The notes below the pieces were generated by a model. It saw only the letters and a program-made list of their open reading frames with translations. It ran no database searches and was not told where the DNA came from. From NCBI GenBank assembly GCA_910576995.1, contig CAJTLC010000014.1:5275-69274 (forward strand): a DNA stretch of 64,000 bases, read 5' to 3'. Source of the DNA: an uncultured Ruminococcus sp. (GTDB lineage Bacteria; Bacillota; Clostridia; Oscillospirales; Ruminococcaceae). Below, piece by piece: positions 1 through 9,485 of the stretch. The position numbers and the translations under genes are program-made. How positions within the stretch are numbered: position 1 is the stretch's first letter; each line of letters starts with the position of its first letter.

Positions 1-1
1 C

Positions 2-2314
2 CGCTGGCTCGGTCTTACCGTAGGCTGTATTCTTCACGGACTCAACAACGAGCAGCGCCGCGAAGCCTATAACTGCGACGTTACTTATGCTACAAACAAC
101 GAACTGGGATTCGACTATCTTCGCGATAACATGGTAACTCACAAGGAAGAACGAGTTCAGCGCGAGCCGAATTTCGCAATTGTCGACGAGGTTGACTCGA
201 TACTTATAGATGAGGCGCGTACCCCTCTTATCATTTCCGGTAAAGGTGATAAATCTACCGATCTTTATGCTATTGCCGACCGTTTTGCAAAAATGCTCAC
301 GCCAACTACAGTTGTTGAAGTCGACAGCAAGGAAGATCAGGATGATATAAACGAAAATGCCGACTATATCATCGACGAAAAGGCCAAAACGGCTACTATA
401 ACCCAGCGAGGAGTTAAAAAAGCCGAAGCCGCTTTCCGTATTGAAAACCTTATGGATCCTGAAAATATGACTCTTCTTCATCATATCAATCAGGCTATCA
501 AGGCTAACGGCATTATGAAAAACGAGATTGATTACGTTGTTCAGGACGGCGAGATAATTATCGTTGACGAATTCACCGGACGCCTCATGCAGGGACGCCG
601 ATTCAACGACGGTCTTCATCAGGCTATCGAAGCTAAAGAAGGCGTTAAGATCAAGAGCGAATCAAAAACTCTTGCTACCATCACTTTCCAGAATTTCTTC
701 CGACTCTATAATAAACTCTCCGGTATGACAGGTACGGCAATGACGGAAGAGGACGAATTCAAGGAAATCTACAAACTCGACGTTATCGCAATACCTACAA
801 ATAAACCGGTTATCCGTATCGATCACAACGATCAGGTATACACTTCCGAAAAAGGAAAATATGCCGCTATAATCGAGAAGATCATCGAATGCCATGAAAA
901 AGGACAGCCTATCCTTGTCGGTACGGTTTCAATTGAAAAATCCGAACTTCTTTCAGCGATGCTAAAAAGAAAGGGCGTAAAGCACGAAGTTTTGAATGCT
1001 AAACACCATGCGAAAGAAGCCGAAATAGTCGCTCAGGCAGGTAAATACGGCGCAGTTACGATCGCTACGAATATGGCTGGACGAGGAACGGATATCATGC
1101 TTGGCGGTAATGCGGAATTCCTCGCCCGCGCAGAATTGAGAAAGCGCGAGATCCCGGAAGAAATAATTTCCGAAGCTATCGGATTTGCTGATACTCAGAA
1201 TGAAGAGATTCTGAATGCAAGAAAACTTTATCAGGAACTCTACAATAAATTCAACATTGAAGTAAAGGAAAAGGCTGTAAAAGTACGTGAAGTAGGAGGT
1301 CTTTTCATTCTCGGTACGGAACGTCATGAATCGAGACGTATCGATAACCAGCTTCGCGGACGTTCCGGACGTCAGGGCGACGAGGGCGAAAGCTGCTTCT
1401 TCCTCTCGGTCGAAGACGATCTTATGCGTATTTTCGCGGGAGATCGCCTCGAAAATATGATGAAGATGCTTAAAGTCGACGAAGATATGCCTATAGAAAG
1501 CAAATCACTTTCGCGTATCATAGAATCCTCCCAGAAAAAAGTAGAGGGCAGAAACTTCAGCATAAGAAAGAATGTTCTTAATTATGACGACGTTATGAAT
1601 ACTCAGCGTGAGATAATTTATAAGCAGCGTTCTCAGGTGCTTGACGGCGAAGATCTCCATAAGGATATTCTCAAAATGATGGAGGAACTCATCGCTTCTA
1701 CTGTTAATACTTATCTTGCCGATGAGGACGAGCGTGAAAATTGGAATATGATAGGTCTTAAAGAATATTTCCATGGTTGGCTTACCGACGATTCTGATCT
1801 CGACTACGATGAGGAAGAATTAAAAACTGTTCCGCGTGAGGAAATCATCAACGCTCTCAATACAAAATGCGGCGAAATCTATCAGGCTAAAGAAGATGAA
1901 TACGGCAGCGATATCATTCGCGAACTGGAGCGCGTAATTCTTCTGAAAACCGTTGATACAAAATGGATGGCGCATATTGACGATATGGAAGAATTGAAAA
2001 AAGGTATCGGACTTCGTTCTTACGGTCAGAAAAATCCTGTTATCGAGTATCGTTACGAAGGATTTGAAATGTTCGACGCAATGGTTGAATCTATCCGCGA
2101 AGATACAGTACGCGCGCTGCTCACTGTCAGACTCCGTTCCAACAAGGCTCCGGAAAGAGAACAGGTCGCTAAACCGGATGCTCCAAATGCAGGCGCAGGC
2201 GATGGCAGTTTCGATCAGCAGGCAGTTTCAAATAAAATTGGCGACAACGATCCTTGTCCATGCGGCAGCGGCAAAAAATATAAAAAATGCTGCAAACTCA
2301 AAAATAAAGCTTAA
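2..2314 (+). CDS. secA: Protein translocase subunit SecA (5' end outside window)
   Basis: ATPase motor of the Sec pathway that drives unfolded preproteins through SecYEG at the membrane. The frame is open from base 2, before the first ATG at 131, and already encodes the SecA DEAD-motor sequence (NELGFDYLRDNM, then VDEVDSILIDEARTPLIISG), so roughly the first 150-170 residues lie outside the window. Also visible are TGTAMTEEDEF, the nucleotide-binding-fold-2 segments TNMAGRGTDI and GLFILGTERHESRRIDNQLRGR and, at the C-terminus, the SEC-C zinc motif DPCPCGSGKKYKKCC. Length and motif order are normal for Firmicute SecA. The gene heads a co-directional run up to hflX. Confidence 0.97.
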   Translation, partial: RWLGLTVGCILHGLNNEQRREAYNCDVTYATNNELGFDYLRDNMVTHKEERVQREPNFAIVDEVDSILIDEARTPLIISGKGDKSTDLYAIADRFAKMLTPTTVVEVDSKEDQDDINENADYIIDEKAKTATITQRGVKKAEAAFRIENLMDPENMTLLHHINQAIKANGIMKNEIDYVVQDGEIIIVDEFTGRLMQGRRFNDGLHQAIEAKEGVKIKSESKTLATITFQNFFRLYNKLSGMTGTAMTEEDEFKEIYKLDVIAIPTNKPVIRIDHNDQVYTSEKGKYAAIIEKIIECHEKGQPILVGTVSIEKSELLSAMLKRKGVKHEVLNAKHHAKEAEIVAQAGKYGAVTIATNMAGRGTDIMLGGNAEFLARAELRKREIPEEIISEAIGFADTQNEEILNARKLYQELYNKFNIEVKEKAVKVREVGGLFILGTERHESRRIDNQLRGRSGRQGDEGESCFFLSVEDDLMRIFAGDRLENMMKMLKVDEDMPIESKSLSRIIESSQKKVEGRNFSIRKNVLNYDDVMNTQREIIYKQRSQVLDGEDLHKDILKMMEELIASTVNTYLADEDERENWNMIGLKEYFHGWLTDDSDLDYDEEELKTVPREEIINALNTKCGEIYQAKEDEYGSDIIRELERVILLKTVDTKWMAHIDDMEELKKGIGLRSYGQKNPVIEYRYEGFEMFDAMVESIREDTVRALLTVRLRSNKAPEREQVAKPDAPNAGAGDGSFDQQAVSNKIGDNDPCPCGSGKKYKKCCKLKNKA

Positions 2315-2317
2315 AAA

Positions 2318-2366
2318 TAAACGGCAAAATAGGCGGCTGAACTCGGTCGCCTGTTTGTTCATTCTT
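2318..2366 (+). terminator. Possible intrinsic terminator after secA
   Basis: An imperfect hairpin (arms around AATAGGCG and CGCCTGTT) follows the secA stop and leads into a T-rich but interrupted tail. It would partly separate secA from the lipoprotein gene that begins 75 bp downstream. Confidence 0.4.
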
Positions 2367-2389
2367 TGACATAACTTCGAGGTGTAAAT

Positions 2390-3406
2390 ATGAAAAAATC
2401 AGCGCTCATCACTCTCCTATTCGTCGCCTGTCTTGCTGGCTGCGGACGTGTAGATTCTGTAGATACAGACGTTAAACCATTCGAGATTGAAAAAAACGGC
2501 ACCACTACCGCCGACGCCGCTCAGACTACCATGCCAAACGGTGCGATCGCTCAGCTTGGAACAGCTACTACCGCAGATCCTTCTGTAACTACAACGGGTA
2601 CTGTAAAAGTTAATCTGGTAAAGCGTTCTTCAATTCCGGGCGGAAATGTTACAACCCCTGCCAGAAATACCGTCAAAACGCCTGCCCGCGTAACGGTATC
2701 TCCTCCTGCTACACGCCCTGCAACTCCTACTCAGCCGCCTACCAAAACTACGGCTGCCCCACAAACTACAGCTCCTCCTGTTACTACTCAGGCTCCGCCG
2801 GCAAAATTGCCCGATCCTGTTGTGCGTGAAAATTATCAAAGCACAATTACAGCGAGCGGTGTTGAAATCAAACGCGACGGCAAGGTGCTGCAAACTATCA
2901 ATATTGATACATCTAAAATTTTGGCTGCATTTGCTGACGGAAAAGAACATTCTACGTCAAATATTTCTATGAACGATTTTGACTTTGACGGTCATTATGA
3001 TATTTTCATTCCGCAGGACGTTGACGACTATAATACCATAGGCATTTTCATGCGGTATAACCCCGAAACAGACAGTTTTGAACAGTGGCAGGGTATGTCG
3101 GATATCATTAAAAATTATGCATGGACTAACGATGCGGACGGAACTGTTTCCACATCTTCCAGGAAAAATGCGTTTGAATATTCTAATATGACTTATGAAT
3201 GGAGCGGCGGAAATCTCACTCTTGTTCATGCGGAAAGACAGTATCGCCTTGACGATGCATCCGGAAATGCAAATTACTACATTGACTATTTCACATTCAG
3301 CAACGGCGCAGATACTCTTGTGAAGCGTGAAAAAGTTGATTTTGACGGTGAAGGTAATGTTACAGGCAGTACCGAAATCCCCATTGAGTGGACTATGAGG
3401 TGGTAA
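2390..3406 (+). CDS. Secreted lipoprotein with Thr/Pro-rich linker and Asp-rich Ca-loop-like motif
   Basis: Predicted exported lipoprotein of 338 aa, function unknown. Residues 1-18 are a lipoprotein signal peptide with the lipobox LAGC, so Cys18 would be lipidated and the protein held on the outer face of the membrane. Residues about 35-140 are a Thr/Pro/Ala-rich low-complexity spacer of the kind seen in surface proteins of fibre-degrading Clostridia. The C-terminal half carries DFDFDGHYDIFIP, which resembles the DxDxDG calcium loops of VCBS/FG-GAP and dockerin modules. Start chosen after GAGGTG at the usual spacing. A shorter relative lies at 5110-5739. The gene ends one base before the methyltransferase start, so translation is probably coupled. 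Confidence 0.8.
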   Translation: MKKSALITLLFVACLAGCGRVDSVDTDVKPFEIEKNGTTTADAAQTTMPNGAIAQLGTATTADPSVTTTGTVKVNLVKRSSIPGGNVTTPARNTVKTPARVTVSPPATRPATPTQPPTKTTAAPQTTAPPVTTQAPPAKLPDPVVRENYQSTITASGVEIKRDGKVLQTINIDTSKILAAFADGKEHSTSNISMNDFDFDGHYDIFIPQDVDDYNTIGIFMRYNPETDSFEQWQGMSDIIKNYAWTNDADGTVSTSSRKNAFEYSNMTYEWSGGNLTLVHAERQYRLDDASGNANYYIDYFTFSNGADTLVKREKVDFDGEGNVTGSTEIPIEWTMRW

Positions 3407-3407
3407 A

Positions 3408-4175
3408 ATGTCTGGTTACAGCGCTTTTGCTACCTATTATGACAGTTTGACCGCAAATATCGATTATAAAAAACGCGCCGAATATTTTCATGAGATAATA
3501 AAAAGATTTAAATCAACCGCAGACAATATTCTTCTCGATCTTGCCTGCGGAACGGGAAGTATCTCCGAAGCTATGGCTGCTCTTGGTTACGATGTCATCG
3601 GCGTCGATAATTCTGATGAAATGCTGAATATTGCCCTTGATAAAAAATTTGACAGCGGCTCTGATATTCAGTATCTTCGACAGGATATGCGAAAACTTAA
3701 TATGTATGGCTCGATCGACGTTACGCTCTGCGCTTTGGATAGTATAAATCATCTGACAAGTCTCGACGATGTCAGAAAGGTTTTCCGTAATATTGCGCTG
3801 TTTTCTGAGCCTGACGGACTCTTTGTATTTGATGTTAACACTATTTATAAGCATAAAAATATTCTTGCCGGCAATACTTTTACTTATGAGACTGATCAGG
3901 TTTACTGCATATGGGAGAATACTTTTATTCCCGAAACAAATGAAGTTGAAATGCATCTTGAATTTTTTGAACTGGAGGAAAACGGACTCTATAGCCGCAG
4001 TTCCGATAATTTTACAGAAAAAGCATACAGTGAATCCGATATCGAAGCGCTTCTTGCCGAAACAGGTTTCGAGCTTCTCGGAAAATACGGCGATGATACT
4101 TTTTTACCTCCTTCCTGCGATTCTCAGCGCATTGTTTATGCTGCGCGCTGCAAACATAGCGGGCAGAAAAAATAA
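3408..4175 (+). CDS. Class I SAM-dependent methyltransferase
   Basis: 255 aa cytosolic methyltransferase of unknown substrate. Residues about 40-55 form SAM-binding motif I (LLDLACGTGSISEAM), followed by an acidic motif II (VIGVDNSDEM) and a post-motif segment with RQDMRKLN, the usual order of a Rossmann-fold class I enzyme. The C-terminal part resembles the small-molecule methyltransferases of Firmicutes (YbaJ/Methyltransf_25 type) more than rRNA or DNA enzymes. The start ATG is preceded by GAGGTGG located in the last codons of the upstream lipoprotein gene. It sits between the lipoprotein and hslO in a tight co-directional run. Confidence 0.85.
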   Translation: MSGYSAFATYYDSLTANIDYKKRAEYFHEIIKRFKSTADNILLDLACGTGSISEAMAALGYDVIGVDNSDEMLNIALDKKFDSGSDIQYLRQDMRKLNMYGSIDVTLCALDSINHLTSLDDVRKVFRNIALFSEPDGLFVFDVNTIYKHKNILAGNTFTYETDQVYCIWENTFIPETNEVEMHLEFFELEENGLYSRSSDNFTEKAYSESDIEALLAETGFELLGKYGDDTFLPPSCDSQRIVYAARCKHSGQKK

Positions 4176-4222
4176 TAACCTGTGTTCGTAGATAAGCAGT
4201 TTCTGAAAGGATGAATAATTAT

Positions 4223-5113
4223 ATGGCAAATTTGTACAGGGCTATTTCCGCCGACGGTTCAGCTTTTGTGGCTGTTCTTGACGCAAAGGATATCGTCTCT
4301 GATACCGAAAAAATTCACAAAACTTCCGCTGTGATCACGGCGGCATTAGGACGTTTGACGATCGCCGCTTCGCTTATGGGATATATGCTCAAAGGCGACG
4401 ACGACAGTATCACTCTCCGCATCGACGCCGACGGTCCGAGCGGTCAGCTTGTCGCTGTTGCCGACAGCCGCGGAAACGTTAAAAGCTGCGTCAATAATCC
4501 TGTAGTTGAATTGCCGCTGAATTCTTTAGGAAAACTTGACGTTTCAGGCGCTGTCGGTAAAAACGGCACTCTTTCTGTTGTAAAGGATATGGGACTTCGC
4601 GAACCGTATGTGGGCGTTATTCCTCTGGTTTCAGGTGAAATTGCGGAGGATATAGCAAGTTATTACGCAACCAGCGAACAGATTCCCACGGTTTGTGCGC
4701 TCGGAGTTCTCGTCGATACCGATCTTTCCGTTAAATCGGCAGGCGGCTTTTTAGTACAGCTTCTTCCTTTTGCCGATGAAAAATGCATTGATCAGATTGA
4801 GAAAAACGTTGCGGCAATGCGTCCTGTTTCAACTCTGCTGAGCGAGGGCGTTTCGCCGCAAGAAATTGCGAATATGCTTTTGGATGGTCTCGAACCGAAC
4901 GAACTCGATACCGCTTCGCCTACTTATAAGTGCGATTGCAACAGACAGCGCACCGAAAAAGTTCTTATCAGCGTCGGTAAAGATGAGTTAAATTCAATCG
5001 CTGCCGAGGGAAAAAATACAGAGGTATGCTGTCATTTCTGCGGTAAAAAATATTTATTTACACCTGATGAGATCATCGCTCTTGCAAACAGTGCATCATC
5101 GGAGGAAGAATGA
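4223..5113 (+). CDS. hslO: Redox-regulated chaperone Hsp33
   Basis: Holdase chaperone activated by oxidation and unfolding; cytosolic. The N-terminal region (MANLYRAISADGSAFVAVLD) and the C-terminal zinc-switch cysteines CDC...CHFC (around residues 235-270) are the family signature. Two in-frame ATGs are possible: 4211 lies directly against the AAAGG at 4206-4210, too close to use, so 4223 is preferred and gives the family's normal N-terminus and about 296 aa. The stop overlaps the next gene's start in an ATGA, indicating translational coupling with the downstream lipoprotein gene. Confidence 0.95.
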   Translation: MANLYRAISADGSAFVAVLDAKDIVSDTEKIHKTSAVITAALGRLTIAASLMGYMLKGDDDSITLRIDADGPSGQLVAVADSRGNVKSCVNNPVVELPLNSLGKLDVSGAVGKNGTLSVVKDMGLREPYVGVIPLVSGEIAEDIASYYATSEQIPTVCALGVLVDTDLSVKSAGGFLVQLLPFADEKCIDQIEKNVAAMRPVSTLLSEGVSPQEIANMLLDGLEPNELDTASPTYKCDCNRQRTEKVLISVGKDELNSIAAEGKNTEVCCHFCGKKYLFTPDEIIALANSASSEEE

Positions 5114-5739
5114 AAAAACATTTACTTATTCTTCCAATTCTCGCAGTTTGCTTCATGCTGAGCAGCTGCGGTAAAAATAAAAATCCCGAAGATTATGTGA
5201 CCGCTGAAAATTTTATTGTCCACACTTCAACGACCCTCCCCGATTCCGCGAAAACATTTCTTTATACAAACACACAATCGCCCGAAAAAAAGAATCTGAC
5301 ATACGCTCTCGACGGTACAAATATCGCGCTTCTGATTAACGACGAACCCGTTAAATCTATTGAAAATTACTACATTCCCGATACGTCCGCTATTGTTGTG
5401 GCGGATTTTAATGCCGACGGCTATGACGATATTTTCATTCCTTTCAGCGATCCTACATATTATGGCACGTATTATTGTTATAATTATGCAAAAAATGACT
5501 TTTACGAGGATAATCAGCTGAACGATATCGGAAAGATTATGTCAGTTTCTGATAATGGAACACTGCTTTTGGATCAAAGCGACAATTCGACTGAACGTAC
5601 TATTGAATACCAATGGTTCGGAAACGATCTGAAAGCGATTCAAAAGACGGAAATTTATAAAGATGAGAACAAAATTTCACATAAAGATGTGTATAAATAC
5701 GACGAAAACGGCATAGAATATCTTTTCGAAAGCACGTGA
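5110..5739 (+). CDS. Small lipoprotein related to the 2390-3406 lipoprotein
   Basis: 209 aa. Residues 1-20 form a lipoprotein signal with lipobox LSSC, so it should be exported and anchored at Cys20. The mature part contains DFNADGYDDIFIP, almost the same Asp-rich loop found in the lipoprotein two genes upstream (DFDFDGHYDIFIP), and both proteins end in a strand-rich region with a YEW/YQW segment. This points to a shared beta-rich, possibly calcium-binding fold. It has no Thr/Pro linker. Start overlaps the hslO stop (ATGA). No enzymatic motif is recognised; function unknown. Confidence 0.8.
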   Translation: MKKHLLILPILAVCFMLSSCGKNKNPEDYVTAENFIVHTSTTLPDSAKTFLYTNTQSPEKKNLTYALDGTNIALLINDEPVKSIENYYIPDTSAIVVADFNADGYDDIFIPFSDPTYYGTYYCYNYAKNDFYEDNQLNDIGKIMSVSDNGTLLLDQSDNSTERTIEYQWFGNDLKAIQKTEIYKDENKISHKDVYKYDENGIEYLFEST

Positions 5740-5751
5740 TGAGGTGATAAA

Positions 5752-7011
5752 ATGTATGAAAATAAAACCGAAGAACTACCCGTAAAAGCGGTGCTTGCCT
5801 GCGTTGACGTCGGCGAATTCGACGCTGAAACTTCAATAGCAGAATTGGCTGAACTCGCTAAAACCGCTAACGCCGAGGTGGTCGGTGAGGTCATACAAAA
5901 AAAATCTTCCTACGATCCTGCTACTTGCATGGGCGCAGGACGACTTGAAGAATTAAAAGATCAACTTGAAATTCTTGAAGCTGAACTCGTGATATTTGAT
6001 CATGAACTTACCGGAATTCAGGTGAGAAATATTGAAAATATTCTTGATGTGCGTGTAATCGACCGTACTACACTTATTCTTGATATTTTCGCCCAGCGCG
6101 CCAGAACTAAAGAAGGCAAATTGCAGGTTGAACTTGCTCAACAAAAATACAGACTGCCGCGCCTGACGGGAATGGGTACTTCTTTGTCCAGACTAGGCGG
6201 CGGAATCGGTACTCGCGGTCCGGGTGAAACCAAACTCGAAACAGATAAGCGACATATTCGCCGTCGCATCGAATATCTTGAAGATTCGCTCAAAGAACTT
6301 GAAAAGCATCGTAATTTCACGCGTTCTCGCCGAAAAAAAGATGGCATTCTCTGCGCCGCCATTGTCGGATATACGAATGTTGGCAAATCAACGCTCATGA
6401 ATGCGCTGACAGATGCGGGCGTTCTTGCGGAAAATAAGCTGTTTGCAACTCTTGATATTACGTCGCGTTCGATCGAACTCCCCGACGGCAGAAGCGTGAT
6501 GCTTATCGATACGGTCGGCTTGATTCGGAGACTTCCGCATAATCTGGTTGAGGCTTTCAAATCTACTCTTGAAGAGGCTGCCGTTTCGGATATAATTTTA
6601 AATGTTCAGGATCTCTCCTCCCCCGAACGTGAGGAACAGGCGGAAGTTACGGAAAAATTGCTGTCGGAACTTGGCTGCGACGGAATTCCCATAATCAACG
6701 TCATGAATAAAGCTGACTCGGCTTTAAATCTCGATACCGTTTTCGAGGACGACAAAAACGTTATCATTTCCGCTCGTCATCACGATGGATTCGACAAACT
6801 TTTGCAGTGCATTATGAAAAATCTCCCCCAAACTGCCAAGCGAATGCAGCTGCTGATTCCCTACGATAAAACGGCTTTTATCAATTCGATTCGCAGCGAG
6901 GGCAAGATTTTTTCCGAAGAATACACGGAATGTGGCACGCTTATCGACGCGCTTGTTGATATTAAACTTGTTAAAGAAGCGACTCAATACAAAACGGCTG
7001 ATACGGAATGA
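5752..7011 (+). CDS. hflX: GTPase HflX
   Basis: Ribosome-associated GTPase that splits stalled or stressed ribosomes. 419 aa with the HflX N-terminal domain (residues 1-190, including GAGRLEELK and the Gly-rich RLGGGIGTRGPGETKLE), then the G domain with G1 GYTNVGKST at about residue 206, G3 DTVGLIRRLP, and G4 NKAD. Length is typical. The ribosome site GAGGTGAT lies just upstream of ATG 5752, 12 bp after the preceding stop. The gene closes the co-directional cluster and its stop codon is inside the terminator hairpin shared with asnA. Confidence 0.96.
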   Translation: MYENKTEELPVKAVLACVDVGEFDAETSIAELAELAKTANAEVVGEVIQKKSSYDPATCMGAGRLEELKDQLEILEAELVIFDHELTGIQVRNIENILDVRVIDRTTLILDIFAQRARTKEGKLQVELAQQKYRLPRLTGMGTSLSRLGGGIGTRGPGETKLETDKRHIRRRIEYLEDSLKELEKHRNFTRSRRKKDGILCAAIVGYTNVGKSTLMNALTDAGVLAENKLFATLDITSRSIELPDGRSVMLIDTVGLIRRLPHNLVEAFKSTLEEAAVSDIILNVQDLSSPEREEQAEVTEKLLSELGCDGIPIINVMNKADSALNLDTVFEDDKNVIISARHHDGFDKLLQCIMKNLPQTAKRMQLLIPYDKTAFINSIRSEGKIFSEEYTECGTLIDALVDIKLVKEATQYKTADTE

Positions 7012-7036
7012 ATTTTCCGCATCAGCCGTTTAATTT
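6992..7036. terminator. Convergent terminator hairpin between hflX and asnA
   Basis: Strong inverted repeat (AACGGCTGAT ... ATCAGCCGTT) overlapping the hflX stop and followed by TTTAATTTTAT on the plus strand; the minus side also ends A/T-rich. It separates hflX from the convergent asnS-asnA operon. Confidence 0.8.
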
Positions 7037-7041
7037 TATAA

Positions 7042-8052
7042 TTAAAGAAGCGTAATACCGTGCTTAGTACATTCACCGATCATTTCGTCGCTCCAAATAG
7101 ACGACTGAACTTCGCCGATATGCGCTTTATTGAGAAGAAGCATACAAAGTCTCGATTGACCGATTCCCCCGCCGATAGTCAGCGGCAGCGTATCGTTGGC
7201 AATCATTTTGTGGTAGTCATACTGCATTCTGTCCTCCGCATTGCATTCCGCAAGCTGAGATTTCAGCGATTCCGCGTCAACTCTAATTCCCATAGACGAC
7301 ACTTCAAGCGAATCGTCAAGCACGCTGTCCCAGATGAGAATATCGCCGTTCAGCGACCAGTCATCATAATCTGGCGCTCTTCCGTCATGCTTTTCGCCGT
7401 TCGCAAGTTTTCCGCCGATCTGCATGAGAAATACGGTTTTATGCTCCATTGTGATGAGGCGCTCGCGCTCGTGGGACGTCTTATCGGGATACATATCAGC
7501 AAGTTCCTGAGTTGTGATAAAATAGGGTTCTGTGCAGATGTTTCCCGAAATATCGGGATATCTGAGTCCAACCTTACGCTTAGTATAGGCAATTGCCTTG
7601 ACAACCGATCTTACTGTATCTTTCAAAAAATCAATTGTACGCTGCTCACGCGTGATGACTTTCTCCCAATCCCACTGATCGACAAAAATCGAATGAGTAT
7701 TATCCGTATCGTCGTCGCGGCGAATAGCGTTCATATCCGTGTAAATTCCCTCGCCCGGCTTGTATCCGTAGCGATATAACGCCAGTCTCTTCCATTTTGC
7801 CAGAGATTGAACGACTTCTCCTTCGCCGTCGATCTCCTTTATTGTGAAATTCACCTTGCGCTCGATTCCGTTAAGATCGTCGTTGATTCCGCTGCCGCTT
7901 TTAACGATGAGCGGTGCAGATACGCGATCAAGCGTGAGTGCGAATGACAAAGCCTGCTGAAAAACATCTTTGATGTATTTTATAGCGTGCTGAGTTTCTC
8001 TTAAAGTGAGAGCCGATTTATAGCCCTCCGGGATGTATAACGAACGTGCCAT
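7042..8052 (-). CDS. asnA: Aspartate--ammonia ligase (asparagine synthetase A)
   Basis: Makes asparagine from aspartate, ammonia and ATP in the cytosol. 336 aa, full length for AsnA, a class II tRNA-synthetase paralogue. Recognisable segments: the N-terminal LRETQHAIKYIKDVFQQAL, IERKVNF, HSIFVDQWDWEKVI, and the C-terminal motif 3-like GGGIGQSRLCMLLL. Ribosome site GGAGG precedes the ATG. It lies 13 bp behind asnS, so both are read from the T-box-controlled transcript; low Asn-tRNA charging would raise both the synthetase and the supply of its amino acid. Confidence 0.97.
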   Translation of the reverse strand: MARSLYIPEGYKSALTLRETQHAIKYIKDVFQQALSFALTLDRVSAPLIVKSGSGINDDLNGIERKVNFTIKEIDGEGEVVQSLAKWKRLALYRYGYKPGEGIYTDMNAIRRDDDTDNTHSIFVDQWDWEKVITREQRTIDFLKDTVRSVVKAIAYTKRKVGLRYPDISGNICTEPYFITTQELADMYPDKTSHERERLITMEHKTVFLMQIGGKLANGEKHDGRAPDYDDWSLNGDILIWDSVLDDSLEVSSMGIRVDAESLKSQLAECNAEDRMQYDYHKMIANDTLPLTIGGGIGQSRLCMLLLNKAHIGEVQSSIWSDEMIGECTKHGITLL

Positions 8053-8065
8053 ATCTATTCCTCCC

Positions 8066-9436
8066 TTATCTGATCGAGCCTACTGTGCGCGGGTAAAGTA
8101 TTACGTCTCTGATATTTGCCATTCCTGTAGTATACATTATCAAACGCTCGAATCCCAGACCGAATCCTCCATGAGGTACAGAGCCGAATTTTCTCAAATC
8201 AAGATAATCTGCATAAAGCTCCAGATTCATATTGCGCTCTTCCATTGCGGCAATCAGCTTGTTATAATCGGCTTCACGCTCGCTTCCGCCGATAATTTCG
8301 CCGACTCCGGGAACGAGAAGATCAACTGCGGCAACGGTTTTTCCATCGGGATTCTGCTTCATGTAGAACGACTTGATCTCCTTCGGATAATCGGTAACAA
8401 AGACGGCTTTCTTGAACACTTTCTCTGAAATATAACGCTCATGCTCGGTTTGGAGATCGCAGCCCCATTCTACAGGATAAACGAAATCTTCGCCGGATTC
8501 CTGTAAAAGCTTGATAGCGTCGGTATAGGTGATTCTGCCGAAATCGTGCGAAATAAGGTCTTCAAGTCTTGCTTTGAGTCCCTTTTCAAAATGCGCGTCG
8601 AAAAATGCAATCTCATTTGGGCAGAGTTCAAGAAGTTGACCGATAACGTACTTCATCATTTCCTCAGCGATCTCGATAACGTCGTCAAGCTCGGCAAATG
8701 CTACCTCCGGCTCGATATGCCAGAATTCAGCAAGATGCTTTGGGGTATTGCTGTTTTCAGCGCGGAAACTCGGACCAAAAGTATAAATTTTGCCCATAGC
8801 CGTTGCAGCCATTTCGCCCTCAAGCTGTCCCGAAACTGAAAGACCTGCGCGCTTTCCGAAAAAGTCGTTCGCGTAGTATTCTTCTTCCGACTTAAACTCC
8901 GTAGAATAGCCGTTTACAGTTACCTGAAACATCTCGCCCGCGCCCTCGCAGTCGCTTCCCGTGATAAGCGGAGTATTGATATATACATAATTATTGTTCT
9001 GGAAAAATCTGTGAAGAGCCGCCGCAAGTACTGAACGAACGCGCCAAACAGCATTAAAAGTATTCGTTCTGCTTCTCAGGTGAGGCATACTGCGCAGGAA
9101 TTCAAGAGTATGGCCCTTTTTCTGAAGCGGATAATCCGTGGGACAATCGCCGAGAACGGTGATTCCGTCGGGAGCGGTATTGATCTCAACAGTATTATTT
9201 CTGCCCTCAACAACAGTTCCAACGACTTTCAGGGACATTCCAACTCTGGGTTCTTTAAAATCGCCCTCACCCTTTTCGATAACGACCTGCACGTTTTTCA
9301 GCGATGTACCGTCGTTCAGCTCAACGAAGGCAACGCTTTTGGAATTTCGCGAAGTACGAACCCAACCGCAAACCGTAACTTCCTTGCCAACAAATTCTTT
9401 CGAGGTAATAATTTCTTTAACGTCAATGTGCTTCAT
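8066..9436 (-). CDS. asnS: Asparaginyl-tRNA synthetase
   Basis: Charges tRNA-Asn. The N-terminal OB-fold anticodon domain (KEVTVCGWVRTSRNSKSVAF) is followed by the class II core with motif 2 (FRAENSNTPKHLAEFWHIEPE region) and motif 3 (GGFGLGFERLIMY). The open frame extends 18 bp further upstream, but AAAGGAAG is correctly spaced only for the ATG at 9436, giving 456 aa beginning MKHIDVKEI. First gene of the asnS-asnA operon, behind the T-box leader. Confidence 0.97.
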   Translation of the reverse strand: MKHIDVKEIITSKEFVGKEVTVCGWVRTSRNSKSVAFVELNDGTSLKNVQVVIEKGEGDFKEPRVGMSLKVVGTVVEGRNNTVEINTAPDGITVLGDCPTDYPLQKKGHTLEFLRSMPHLRSRTNTFNAVWRVRSVLAAALHRFFQNNNYVYINTPLITGSDCEGAGEMFQVTVNGYSTEFKSEEEYYANDFFGKRAGLSVSGQLEGEMAATAMGKIYTFGPSFRAENSNTPKHLAEFWHIEPEVAFAELDDVIEIAEEMMKYVIGQLLELCPNEIAFFDAHFEKGLKARLEDLISHDFGRITYTDAIKLLQESGEDFVYPVEWGCDLQTEHERYISEKVFKKAVFVTDYPKEIKSFYMKQNPDGKTVAAVDLLVPGVGEIIGGSEREADYNKLIAAMEERNMNLELYADYLDLRKFGSVPHGGFGLGFERLIMYTTGMANIRDVILYPRTVGSIR

Positions 9437-9485
9437 AATAAATCTTCCTTTCATAGATGAATGTACAGGACGAGTATATGCATAA

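Noticed and set aside
7060..7779. Plus-strand open frame of 239 codons opposite asnA
   Set aside because: Antisense shadow of asnA; composition is unlike real proteins of the window.
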